Shown in pieces: positions 25,834-33,854 of a DNA stretch of 64,000 nucleotides. The DNA comes from Bernardetia sp. ABR2-2B (GTDB taxonomy: Bacteria > Bacteroidota > Bacteroidia > Cytophagales > Bernardetiaceae), in assembly GCF_037126435.1 (NCBI RefSeq), contig NZ_CP147020.1, positions 2,779,293-2,843,292 on the forward strand. The letters are read 5' to 3'. Every line of letters begins with the position of its first letter. Positions within the stretch are counted from its first letter, which is position 1. The notes below the pieces were generated by a model, which saw only the letters and a program-made list of their open reading frames with translations, was not told the DNA's origin and made no database searches. The position numbers and the translations under genes are program-made.

Positions 25834-28395
25834 ATGCCTACTTCTTCGCTCGTTTCTAATGTTGCTTATATAACTGATTATTACAAAGAGTTTCGCTACA
25901 AACAGCTCTTGACAGACAGTCGTAAACTTGCCATTCCTCACGACACTATATTCTTTGCCATAAAAGGACAACGACAAGATGGACATAATTTTATAAAAAG
26001 TCTCTATAAAAAAGGCGTTCGATGTTTTATTATTGAAGACAAAGAAGCTGCTTTAAGGCATTTCAATGAAGAAGAATTACTCATCGTTCAAGATGCACAA
26101 TTTTTACTTGTCAAAAATAGCATTCGTGCCTTGCAAGAACTGGCTGCCCACCACAGAAAACAATTCAAACTTCCTGTTATCGGAATTACGGGTAGTAATG
26201 GAAAAACAATTATTAAGGAATGGTTATCACAGCTTTTATCAGATAGTTTTCAGATTATCAAAAGCCCTAAAAGTTATAATTCTCAAATTGGAGTTCCTCT
26301 GTCAGTTTGGGAGCTTTCAGAAGAACATACACTTGCCATTTTTGAAGCAGGAATTTCGCAGCCCAATGAAATGGAATATTTAGAACCAATTATCCAACCT
26401 AATATCGGTATTTTCACAAATTTAGGAAGCGCACATGATGATGGTTTTGAAAACAGAATAGAAAAAGCAACTGAAAAAGCAAAGCTTTTTGAGCATTGTA
26501 AATTCTTGATTTCAAGAGATATTTATTCAGCAGTAAATACAGCGATTCTTTATCTAAAAGAACGAAAAGGCGACCCTCATTTTTTTGGTTGGACTACTCA
26601 AGATGTGGCTATCTATCCTTCTGCTGTTGATATGCGCTACCTTGACCCAAATGTGGGAGGCGTAAATGTTGGATTGTATGACCCTCATACCGACAAAAAA
26701 CTTAATTTTTACTTACCTTTTTCTAATCCTGCTCACGTAGAAAACTGTCTTCATTGTATTGTTACGATGCTACTCTTTGAGTATAAAGAAAAGGAAATTC
26801 AAGAAAAAATAAATAAGCTAAAAGCTGTAGAAATGCGTCTTGAACTCAAACAAGGTCTTTTTAATTGTAGCTTAATTGATGATACTTACAACAATGATTT
26901 TGCAGGACTAAATGTAGCTTTAGACTTTCTTTTGCAGCAAAGTAACAAACCAAAACGAACCGTTATTTTGTCGGATATGCCAGAAGAAAATCAAAAAGGG
27001 TTATATGAAAAAATATTTCAACTCTGCGCCAAAAAGGGAGTAGAACGTGTGATTGCTGTTGGTGAAAATATAAAAAGAACACTTATTCCAGATACAGAAA
27101 CGTTGATTGATACTCAGTTTTTTGCCACAACAGAAGATTTTTTGAGTGATTTTGCAGATGGAGAAATTCGTTTTGGTAATGAAGCTATTTTGATAAAAGG
27201 AGCAAGAAGATTTGAGTTTGAGAAAATTGTAGATGCTTTAGAGCTAAAAGTTCACGGCACAAAACTAGAAATCAATCTCAATAATTTAGCGCATAATTTG
27301 GATTATTTCCGTTCGCTTATTTCTCCCAGAACAAGAGTAATGGCAATGGTAAAAGCCTTTGGTTATGGAAGTGGAACAAATTTCGAAATCGCTCATCTGT
27401 TGCAATATCATAGAGTAGATTATTTGGCTGTGGCGTATGTAGATGAAGGAATTGCGCTGCGAAATGAAGGAATCAGAACGCCAATTATGGTAATGAATCC
27501 GTCAGTAGATAGTTTTGAGAAGATGTTTGTACATAACCTAGAACCCGAAATTTATAGCGTTGCTACACTCAAAAGATATGCAGAATATGCAAAAGAAAAA
27601 ACGTATGAACTAAACTTAGCAGACTTTGGGGCAGATGTAAAAGATGTATTCAAAATTCATTTGAAATTAGATACAGGAATGAATCGTTTGGGTTTTGCAA
27701 CCAATGATTTACCTGTTTTATTGGGTTTGATTCAATCTGTTGGAGAATCCTTAGAAGTCGCAAGTGTTTTTACTCATTTGGCTGCTGCCGATGATGGAGA
27801 AATGGACGATTTTTCACGTCAGCAAATCAAAGAATTTGAAGAATGGGCTGCCGAATTAGAACAACAATTAGGTTATTCTTTCCTTCGTCATGCCGTCAAT
27901 TCAGCAGGAATTATTCGCTTCAAAAATGCCCATTTTGAAATGGTACGTTTGGGTTTGGGATTATATGGTGTTGATTCTTCCAAAAAGGCACAAGAACATT
28001 TATTGCCAATTAGTTCATTGAAAGCAACAATTTCACAAATAAAAGTAGTTCATCCAAGCGATAGTGTCGGTTATTCAAGAAAAGGAAGAGTAGAACGTAT
28101 CTCAAAAATTGCTACGATTGCCATTGGTTATGCTGATGGCTATGATAGGCGTTTTGGTAATGGAGTTGGAAAAGTATATTTGCATGGAGAACTCGCTCCT
28201 ACGATTGGAAATATTTGTATGGATATGTGTATGGTAGATGTTACTGATATTGAAGAGGCAAAAGAGGGCGATGAAGTAATTATTTTTGGAGAATACCCTA
28301 CTGTAACCGACCTTGCCAATACCATCGACACTATTCCGTATGAAATCTTGACCAATGTAAGTGAGCGTGTGAAACGAATTTTTTATGCAGACTAA
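25834..28395 (+). CDS. murF-alr: bifunctional MurF-alanine racemase
   Basis: An 853-residue fusion characteristic of Bacteroidota. The N-terminal ~450 residues are UDP-MurNAc-tripeptide:D-Ala-D-Ala ligase (MurF): a DSR motif at 28-30, the ATP-binding GITGSNGKT (117-125), a FEAGISQPNEMEYL segment and DDTYNNDFAGLNVAL. The C-terminal ~390 residues are alanine racemase: the PLP lysine in MVKAFGYGSG (about Lys507), HLKLDTGMNRLGF, VRLGLGLYG and the second catalytic Tyr in SVGYSRKG (about 746), ending with GNICMDMCMVDVT and YEILTNVSERVKR. Together the halves make D-alanine and add D-Ala-D-Ala to the peptidoglycan precursor. I use the ATG at 25834, not an upstream TTG at 25804. Confidence 0.95.
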   Translation: MPTSSLVSNVAYITDYYKEFRYKQLLTDSRKLAIPHDTIFFAIKGQRQDGHNFIKSLYKKGVRCFIIEDKEAALRHFNEEELLIVQDAQFLLVKNSIRALQELAAHHRKQFKLPVIGITGSNGKTIIKEWLSQLLSDSFQIIKSPKSYNSQIGVPLSVWELSEEHTLAIFEAGISQPNEMEYLEPIIQPNIGIFTNLGSAHDDGFENRIEKATEKAKLFEHCKFLISRDIYSAVNTAILYLKERKGDPHFFGWTTQDVAIYPSAVDMRYLDPNVGGVNVGLYDPHTDKKLNFYLPFSNPAHVENCLHCIVTMLLFEYKEKEIQEKINKLKAVEMRLELKQGLFNCSLIDDTYNNDFAGLNVALDFLLQQSNKPKRTVILSDMPEENQKGLYEKIFQLCAKKGVERVIAVGENIKRTLIPDTETLIDTQFFATTEDFLSDFADGEIRFGNEAILIKGARRFEFEKIVDALELKVHGTKLEINLNNLAHNLDYFRSLISPRTRVMAMVKAFGYGSGTNFEIAHLLQYHRVDYLAVAYVDEGIALRNEGIRTPIMVMNPSVDSFEKMFVHNLEPEIYSVATLKRYAEYAKEKTYELNLADFGADVKDVFKIHLKLDTGMNRLGFATNDLPVLLGLIQSVGESLEVASVFTHLAAADDGEMDDFSRQQIKEFEEWAAELEQQLGYSFLRHAVNSAGIIRFKNAHFEMVRLGLGLYGVDSSKKAQEHLLPISSLKATISQIKVVHPSDSVGYSRKGRVERISKIATIAIGYADGYDRRFGNGVGKVYLHGELAPTIGNICMDMCMVDVTDIEEAKEGDEVIIFGEYPTVTDLANTIDTIPYEILTNVSERVKRIFYAD

Positions 28396-28489
28396 TTTTG
28401 CAGTAATCAGTTACCAGTTAATTTCAGAGTACAAATTATTTCAAAGATGAAAAAATATATTATTCATTCTATTTTCTACTTCTACACTA

Positions 28490-30328
28490 ATGGCACAAAA
28501 TCTAACTTTTGAAGAAGCAAAAAAAATAGCTCACGAGCTTTATGAAATAGAATTGTTATCTAAAAAAGGAGAAAAACAGTTACTTCAAGAGTTAGAGAAA
28601 AATTGCACAAAAAATAAAAGTGATAGTATAGAGAAGAGTTTTGTGTTGCAACAATTAGTCAATATGTTTCAAGTAGATTTGATGTATAGAATGGGAATGG
28701 ATAGAGATATACCTTTCGATAAAAATACAAGACATAATAGACAAAAATCTTCTTCAGCCATTCCAACAAAAGAAGAAATAGAAGAGTACGAAAAACTATT
28801 AAAGAAAATGGAAGAAGAGTTTAATAAACAAGAATGGCATAAAATAGAACCCAAAATTGAAGATGAAGACCCACAAAAATCTGAAACAAAAGGCTTTATT
28901 GTTTTTCCTATGGTTTCTCGCTTAAAAGAACATGGGTTTATTAGTGAAAAAAGAAGTGTTTTAGGAAAAACTCGCACTCGCACTTTGAATGATTTATTGA
29001 AAATTGGTCTTATTGATAGTTTGGTTTTTGAAGATGTATATAAAGAATTTAAAAATGGAAATCTTTCAACAGAAGGATATATTTGTTCAGCAGCTTTGGA
29101 TACAGTTGAATTTTATCAAAAGTTTGAAAATGAAAAAAATAAACAAATTGAACTCATCAATAAATTAGAAAAAGGAAACGTTATTTCTCAATCTAACAAA
29201 GAAAAACTAATCAATTCATATCAAAAATGGGAGTTAAAAAAACTTTATGAGTTTATTTTCTACTGTAACAACGCAAAAACTTTCAATTTGAAAGAATATT
29301 CAAATGATGTAGAAAAAGCCTATAAATCTATTTTTGAGGAAATGAAAGAGGTTATTCCAAAATTTTATTTTCAGAGTTTCAAAATAGATTTAAAAATTGA
29401 AAAATCAAGTTATGGAGGTTTGGACACACAGAATTTAATTATTTCTTTCGATGTTGATTCTGTTCATTATACGCATTCTGTTTTATATGACTATTTAAGA
29501 GCAGACGAAAAACCAGATTCTACTTTGAAAATTGCTCATAACTTTCATAAGATTGTAAATAAATTCTTGTCAGACCAAAACTCTGATACAAGGCTTTATT
29601 TTGCCGAAAAAACAAACAATCCTAACCGTGATGAGAATGAATTTGGTATTATCCTCTTGACAAAAGAACAAAGAAGATTATGGAAATATAAAATTGAGAG
29701 TTTTTATTTTTCAGATGTAAAACTAGAAGAGTACTACTCTGATATAGAAGCCTCATTTCTATCTACCGAAATACATGATAACAGATTCAATACTAAAAAC
29801 GTAGAAAAAATAATTGCTGAATATGAAGAAATAGGTTTGTTTTCACACCTTTCAGAAGCAGAAATAAAGGAAGGAAAAGAAAAAATTAAGCAAAATGAAA
29901 TAAGTACGTATTCAGATATTTTGATGTTATTTCCAAAACAAATTATTTTTTTTGATTGGGAATCTGGCAATTTGGAAAACCCTTATGAAGAACTTACTCA
30001 AGAATTTGGAGAAATAAGTAGAGGAAAATTTGTGCCTACAAACATAGAAGATTCTTTTTGGAACAGTATTGAAACAAGAAAAAAAACCTGTTTTTATTCT
30101 TTTGATTTTAATGGAAAGACATATAAAGCAGATCTAAGAATAAAAAGTGATTGGTTAGCTCCTCATTTTATGGAATTGATAGAGTCAGCAATAAAGGAAA
30201 ACAATGTAGATGGGAAAATTTACGTATGTATAGATGATATACAAGCAGCAGGTTATATTTTCCTCTCAAAATCGCAATACGAATATTTGAATAAAAATCA
30301 ACCTGAATTATTCCCAAAATATCCTTAA
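28490..30328 (+). CDS. unknown protein; signal peptide lies upstream out of frame
   Basis: The 612-residue product of the ATG at 28490 begins MAQNLTFEEAKKIAHELYE. Just upstream, in the same frame, the bases encode NILFILFSTSTL, and an ATG followed by six A residues (28447-28455) is one base out of phase. With five A residues the protein would start MKNILFILFSTSTLMAQ, an ordinary signal peptide cut before Gln-Asn. The gene is therefore either frameshifted, slippery or affected by a sequencing error. The rest is hydrophilic and helical, with no recognised domain; it contains two related segments of the form EKIIAEYEEIGLFSHLSEAE and FYFDF/YKADLRIKSDWLAP. No membrane segments were seen. Confidence 0.6.
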   Translation: MAQNLTFEEAKKIAHELYEIELLSKKGEKQLLQELEKNCTKNKSDSIEKSFVLQQLVNMFQVDLMYRMGMDRDIPFDKNTRHNRQKSSSAIPTKEEIEEYEKLLKKMEEEFNKQEWHKIEPKIEDEDPQKSETKGFIVFPMVSRLKEHGFISEKRSVLGKTRTRTLNDLLKIGLIDSLVFEDVYKEFKNGNLSTEGYICSAALDTVEFYQKFENEKNKQIELINKLEKGNVISQSNKEKLINSYQKWELKKLYEFIFYCNNAKTFNLKEYSNDVEKAYKSIFEEMKEVIPKFYFQSFKIDLKIEKSSYGGLDTQNLIISFDVDSVHYTHSVLYDYLRADEKPDSTLKIAHNFHKIVNKFLSDQNSDTRLYFAEKTNNPNRDENEFGIILLTKEQRRLWKYKIESFYFSDVKLEEYYSDIEASFLSTEIHDNRFNTKNVEKIIAEYEEIGLFSHLSEAEIKEGKEKIKQNEISTYSDILMLFPKQIIFFDWESGNLENPYEELTQEFGEISRGKFVPTNIEDSFWNSIETRKKTCFYSFDFNGKTYKADLRIKSDWLAPHFMELIESAIKENNVDGKIYVCIDDIQAAGYIFLSKSQYEYLNKNQPELFPKYP

Positions 30329-30333
30329 ATCAA

Positions 30334-30371
30334 AAAAACGACATTCCTTCAAAAGAAGCAATGTCGTTTTT
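30334..30371. terminator. bidirectional hairpin terminator
   Basis: A 12-bp stem (AAAAACGACATT / AATGTCGTTTTT) encloses an inner CTTC-AAAA-GAAG stem. It lies between the unknown gene ending at 30328 and convergent yceI. Confidence 0.85.
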
Positions 30372-30397
30372 ATTCTCTACTCTCCACTAATTTAACT

Positions 30398-30937
30398 CTA
30401 AGCTGTTTCTTCTACTACCTTTGCAACTTGTACGTTCATAAGTAATTTTACTTCATCACTTACTACTACGCCACCTGCTTCAGTTACGCCATTCCAAGTC
30501 AGACCAAAATCTTTACGATTGATTTTTCCTTTTAGCTCAAAACCTGCTTTTGTGTTTCCGTACATATCATCTGCTGTTCCACCATATTCTACATCTAATG
30601 TAACTGGTTTTGTTGTGCCTTTAATAGTCAAGTTTCCTTTTAACTCATACTCATCCCCTGATTTTTTTTCAAAAGAAGTAGATTCAAAAGTAAGTTTAGG
30701 GAATTTTTCGGCACTAAAAAAATCATCCGACTTCAAGTGTCCATCACGCTGTTCGTTTCCTGTTGTGATACTGTCTATGTTTGCCTCAAAAGAAATTTGA
30801 GCATCTGTTAAGTCATCTTTAGTAGCTTCTAATTTTCCTGAAAACTCTTGAAAAGAACCTGTTACGGTAGAGATTACAAGGTGTTTTACTTTGAACTGAA
30901 TTTCAGTGTGCATTGGGTCAATATTCCAAATAGCCAT
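30398..30937 (-). CDS. YceI family protein
   Basis: A 179-residue lipocalin-like YceI domain protein. It shows MAIWNIDPMHTEIQFKVKHL, then GSFQEFSGKLEA, ITTGNEQRDGHLKSDDFF and FPKLTFESTSFE, followed by LKGNLTIKGTTKPVTLDVEY and GFELKGKINRKDFGLTWN. Family members bind polyisoprenoid lipids in a hydrophobic barrel and are often stress-induced. Unlike periplasmic YceI there is no signal peptide, so this form is predicted to be cytoplasmic. A promoter with a palindromic operator-like site lies upstream at 31056-31086, suggesting control by a repressor of the MarR type. Confidence 0.92.
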   Translation of the reverse strand: MAIWNIDPMHTEIQFKVKHLVISTVTGSFQEFSGKLEATKDDLTDAQISFEANIDSITTGNEQRDGHLKSDDFFSAEKFPKLTFESTSFEKKSGDEYELKGNLTIKGTTKPVTLDVEYGGTADDMYGNTKAGFELKGKINRKDFGLTWNGVTEAGGVVVSDEVKLLMNVQVAKVVEETA

Positions 30938-31055
30938 AATAAAAAGTGTTTGTCTGAAAGTGATTAAAAAAAATGATAGAACAAATAATAGCAGAAAAAA
31001 TAAAAATTTTGAAGTTATTCCTTCTGTTAGTTCGTTGCTCTTGCTTAGTTATACG

Positions 31056-31086
31056 CAAAGATAAAAAAATAGTTGTATATACAATT
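31056..31086 (-). promoter_or_regulatory. yceI promoter overlapped by palindromic operator
   Basis: On the minus strand TTG is followed 18 nt later by TATCTTTG (31056-31063), a Bacteroidota promoter. The perfect 12-bp palindrome TTGTATATACAA (31073-31084) covers the TTG element, which is where a dimeric repressor would block RNA polymerase. Confidence 0.55.
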
Positions 31087-31157
31087 ATTTTTTCAAAAAA
31101 AATTTGTTTTTAATGCCTCATTCTCCCCTTGCAATTAATTAAAGTGAATTATTTTAG

Positions 31158-31169
31158 TTGTATAGACAA
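31158..31169. promoter_or_regulatory. second operator-like site
   Basis: TTGTATAGACAA, one mismatch from the palindrome at 31073-31084, in the same sequence context (TTAGTTGTATA-ACAATTATTTTT) 85 bp away. It may be a second binding site for the same regulator. Confidence 0.4.
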
Positions 31170-31385
31170 TTATTTTTCCAAATAAATCTATAAAAGCTTC
31201 ATACTTTAAAGCATACTATCAGCCAAAATAATGTATTGATGTAGGTCAGTATCCTAAAACAGCTCATTAGCAATCTATTTCTTCTATTTGATTTGAAAAA
31301 AATATTGATAAGCTTCTGAAAAACCTTAGTGTTAAAAAAAACAAAAAATATTCAACACAAGTAGTATTTTCGTAATTATTTTTTG

Positions 31386-31449
31386 TATATTTGAAGTGAA
31401 GGAACAACTTAGATCCTTCATTTATTAGTTTTTTTCGTTAATTAGTTTT
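31386..31449 (+). promoter_or_regulatory. RRM1 promoter and 5' leader hairpin
   Basis: TATATTTG (31386-31393) matches the -7 box. Three bases on, TGAAGGA (31397-31403) and TCCTTCA (31414-31420) form a hairpin that is followed by a T-rich tract, 30 nt before the ATG. The transcript would therefore begin with a terminator-like hairpin. The same layout precedes the paralogue at 32011. Confidence 0.55.
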
Positions 31450-31737
31450 ATGAATCTTTACGTATCAAATTTGCCTTATTCTATCTCAGAGGAAGAATTA
31501 GAGGCTGTATTTTCAGAACTTGGTGTAGTTACATCAACAAAAATTATCACAGACCGTGAAACACACCGTTCAAGAGGTTTTGGTTTCGTTGAAATGGAAT
31601 CAGAAGAAGATGGCGAAGCAGCTATCGAAGAATTGAATGGAATCGAACTTAAAGGTCGTGAAATCCAAGTAAAAAAAGCCATTCCTAGAGAAAACAGAGG
31701 TGGTGGAAACTTTGGTGGTGGTCGTCGTGACTACTAA
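31450..31737 (+). CDS. RRM-type RNA-binding protein 1
   Basis: A 95-residue single RNA-recognition-motif protein. RNP-2 is LYVSNL (residues 3-8) and RNP-1 is RGFGFVEM (42-49), both with the aromatic residues that stack on RNA bases. The C-terminal tail is Gly/Arg-rich (NRGGGNFGGGRRDY). Such small RRM proteins are abundant in Bacteroidota and cyanobacteria, where several are cold-induced post-transcriptional regulators. The next gene encodes a near-identical paralogue without the Gly-rich tail. A terminator (31848) separates the two, and each has its own promoter and leader hairpin. Confidence 0.93.
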   Translation: MNLYVSNLPYSISEEELEAVFSELGVVTSTKIITDRETHRSRGFGFVEMESEEDGEAAIEELNGIELKGREIQVKKAIPRENRGGGNFGGGRRDY

Positions 31738-31847
31738 ACAAAACAATTGATTAGTTATCGATAGTTATAGTTTCTTACTAACCTGTTTTTAATTTAATCA
31801 ATATATTTGCTCAGTGTAAAATTTTTAATTTATACATTGACGATAAG

Positions 31848-31880
31848 AAAGCAACTTTCGAAAGAGAGTTGCTTTTTTTT
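31848..31880 (+). terminator. rho-independent terminator
   Basis: A stem of AAAGCAACT (31848-31856) with AGTTGCTTT (31867-31875), containing an inner CTTTCGAAAG, then eight T residues, 110 nt after the RRM1 stop. Confidence 0.85.
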
Positions 31881-31950
31881 ATTATCAGGCATGAATACTC
31901 TTGTAATTATAAAATGCTAAGTAAAAATAGGAATTGCAATATTTTTTTGT

Positions 31951-32010
31951 TACCTTATAGACGGAAAGAGTAATCTTATACTCTTTCATTTTTTACAGTT
32001 AATTAGTTTT
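31951..32010 (+). promoter_or_regulatory. RRM2 promoter and 5' leader hairpin
   Basis: TACCTTAT (31951-31958) is a near-match to the -7 box. It is followed by GAAAGAGTA (31964-31972) and TACTCTTTC (31979-31987), a 9-bp stem with a 6-nt loop, then a T tract and GTTAATTAGTTTT directly before the ATG. The last 13 bases are identical to the RRM1 leader, whereas the hairpin sequence differs. Confidence 0.55.
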
Positions 32011-32280
32011 ATGAATATTTACGTATCAAATTTGCCTTATTCTATTTCAGAAGAAGAATTAGAGGCAGTATTTTCAGAGCTTGGTGTAGTTACATCAACA
32101 AAAATCATTACAGACCGTGAAACACGTCGTTCAAGAGGTTTCGGTTTCGTAGAAATGGAAACAGAAGAAGATGGCTTAGCAGCTATCGAAGAATTAAATG
32201 GTATTGAACTTAGTTCTCGTGAAATCCAAGTAAAAAAAGCCATTCCTAGAGAAAATAGAAGCTATAACAATGCTTACTAA
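32011..32280 (+). CDS. RRM-type RNA-binding protein 2
   Basis: An 89-residue paralogue of the preceding protein, nearly identical over residues 1-80 (RNP-2 IYVSNL, RNP-1 RGFGFVEM) but with a short tail (NRSYNNAY) in place of the Gly/Arg-rich one. It binds single-stranded RNA by family inference. The tandem pair probably arose by duplication that included the promoter/leader; loss or gain of the tail may change RNA affinity or interactions. Confidence 0.93.
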   Translation: MNIYVSNLPYSISEEELEAVFSELGVVTSTKIITDRETRRSRGFGFVEMETEEDGLAAIEELNGIELSSREIQVKKAIPRENRSYNNAY

Positions 32281-32344
32281 GAAACTATTGGTTTAATTAC
32301 ATCAATGTAATTCAAGGTAAGATTTAAAATTACTTCTTGAATAT

Positions 32345-32381
32345 AAAAAAGCCTTTTCAATGCTATTGAAAAGGCTTTTTT
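32345..32381. terminator. bidirectional hairpin terminator
   Basis: A perfect 16-bp stem (AAAAAAGCCTTTTCAA and complement) with a 5-nt loop sits between RRM2 and the convergent biotin carrier gene. Confidence 0.9.
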
Positions 32382-32405
32382 GTGTAGTTTTGTTTTAATA
32401 ACATT

Positions 32406-32918
32406 TTATTCAAACTCTATCAAAATAGCTCCTTTTTCTACATTTTGTCCTTTTTTTACAGGAATACCCTTTATTACTCCTTCGCCTGTTGCTTTCAAAA
32501 CATTTTCCATTTTCATAGCTTCCAAAATCATAAGGGGAGTTCCTTTCTCTACGGTTGCATTTTCTTCTATCAAAATATCTAATACCAACCCTGGCATTGG
32601 AGCTTTCAAATCGCTCACTTTAGCAGAAGCTGCATTTTCCATTCCTAGGCTTTCCAAAAGCAAATCCATTCTATCTTTTGCTGTTAGCGTATGAATATTT
32701 CCATTGATACGAATTTCAAATTCTTTTGTCTCATAATCAGCCTTCAAAACTTCCACTCTATAAGAAATATTATTTCTCAAGACATGAAATTCTCTTTCTG
32801 AGATTTTCTGAATATCTGATTCGACTAAGTTATCATTCAAAAAAAGAGATTCTGTTTTAGTAGAATTATTCTTTTCTGTTCTGATTTGATAAGTATTTGA
32901 TTTTGTTGTGATTTGCAT
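32406..32918 (-). CDS. biotin carboxyl carrier protein of an acyl-CoA carboxylase
   Basis: A 170-residue protein with a C-terminal biotinyl domain (about 100-170). KAPMPGLVLDILIEENATVE precedes the biotinylation motif EAMKMENV with acceptor Lys136, and the domain ends VKKGQNVEKGAILIEFE. The N-terminal ~95 residues form a small beta-rich domain. This size and layout match the carrier subunits of Bacteroidota propionyl/acetyl-CoA carboxylases (or of oxaloacetate decarboxylase-like enzymes) rather than E. coli AccB. No carboxylase or carboxyltransferase gene is adjacent, so the enzyme complex cannot be fixed from context. Confidence 0.88.
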   Translation of the reverse strand: MQITTKSNTYQIRTEKNNSTKTESLFLNDNLVESDIQKISEREFHVLRNNISYRVEVLKADYETKEFEIRINGNIHTLTAKDRMDLLLESLGMENAASAKVSDLKAPMPGLVLDILIEENATVEKGTPLMILEAMKMENVLKATGEGVIKGIPVKKGQNVEKGAILIEFE

Positions 32919-32934
32919 TTTATTTAATTACGAA

Positions 32935-32970
32935 TTGAAAATTACGGATTACGGATTACGGATTAAAAAC
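32935..32970. repeat. short tandem repeat of ATTACGG
   Basis: Three exact ATTACGG units in a row, preceded by ATTACGAATTGAAA and followed by an inexact complement (TTAATCCGTAG) near 33060. This is a low-complexity intergenic repeat between the biotin carrier and DUF983 genes. Confidence 0.5.
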
Positions 32971-33075
32971 TACGAATATTCAATTACAAATCAAAAACTA
33001 ATTCTTATGATTAATAGCAATTAAAATGTAATTGAAGTACATATTCACTTCGTAACTTTTAATCCGTAGTCAATT

Positions 33076-33480
33076 TTATTCCCCTTGTGCTTCCCAAACT
33101 TCAGGGTTAGTAGTATAATTTGTACCTCCTAAGAAATACAAAACAATTACTCTTGAATACCTAAAATAAGCAGGTACAAAAAATATAAAACTTCCTAGAA
33201 TAGCTGTGAAAAACACCCATAAAGCAGGACGTTCTTTGGTCAGAATGTTTATAGCGACCATAACTGTAATCAAATGAGCCACAGTAAAAGCATAACTCAC
33301 ATACATAGCACTCCACCAAAAACCCATTGTTCGCTCAAATTTTAGGTTACAAACAGAACAATTCCTGTATGTTTTGGCAAAATTGAGACTAAAGGCAGGT
33401 TTTTCAAAAACATCTCCCTGTCTGCATCTAGGGCATTTACATTGCAGGATTCCTTGCAATTTTGAACGTTCTTTTTCCAT
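33076..33480 (-). CDS. DUF983 family protein
   Basis: A 134-residue protein with two zinc-ribbon-like CxxC pairs (CPRCRQGDVF near residue 13, CSVCNLKFER near 39) followed by two membrane helices (about 55-75 and 80-100) and VPAYFRYSRVIVLYFLGG. This is the DUF983 layout, common in Bacteroidota. I use the ATG at 33480; an upstream TTG frame is not needed. The start lies inside the previous gene (44-bp overlap), so the two are translationally coupled. Confidence 0.85.
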   Translation of the reverse strand: MEKERSKLQGILQCKCPRCRQGDVFEKPAFSLNFAKTYRNCSVCNLKFERTMGFWWSAMYVSYAFTVAHLITVMVAINILTKERPALWVFFTAILGSFIFFVPAYFRYSRVIVLYFLGGTNYTTNPEVWEAQGE

Positions 33481-33748
33481 TGCGTTTGTTTTTTTGTTTA
33501 TTACGATACCAGAAAAAAGCAACTGTTCCGATGAGTATATAAGGCATACATAACAGGTACAAAATCCCTGAATTTAGGCGTGTACTTGCTTCTCCTGCGC
33601 CATTATTGTAATTAGTTTCGACGGTTGCTCTACACATAGCACACTGCGCTTCGGCATCTATAATTCCGAATGTGAAAGTAAATGCTATCAAAACAACAAA
33701 AGCAAAGAGTAGTTTTGAAAGATTGATATTTGTAAATGAGCTTTTCAT
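33437..33748 (-). CDS. small membrane protein with periplasmic CxxC
   Basis: A 103-residue protein starting at the ATG at 33748. A signal or anchor helix (LLFAFVVLIAFTFTFGII) is followed by AQCAMCRATVETN and a second helix (LYLLCMPYILIGTVAFFW), ending in a basic tail. The CxxC on the outer face could bind metal or a thiol. The protein is conserved in Bacteroidota as far as I recall, but has no known role. It overlaps the DUF983 gene, which also carries CxxC motifs, suggesting a joint function. Confidence 0.65.
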   Translation of the reverse strand: MKSSFTNINLSKLLFAFVVLIAFTFTFGIIDAEAQCAMCRATVETNYNNGAGEASTRLNSGILYLLCMPYILIGTVAFFWYRNKQKNKRNGKRTFKIARNPAM

Positions 33749-33854
33749 AGTGATATATCTTATTTTTATTAATATTATTTTATCTCTCAACTTATTGATA
33801 CATACAAAGTTCGGTATTTTTTGAAATTTATTTAGTGATAAAAGTCATAATATT

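Larger units (their letters stand above)
30938..31449. other. 512-bp divergent regulatory region yceI / RRM1
   Basis: No coding sequence was seen. It holds the yceI promoter and two operator-like palindromes on the left, and the RRM1 promoter plus leader hairpin on the right. The middle (31190-31380) is AT-rich without further recognisable signals. Confidence 0.5.
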
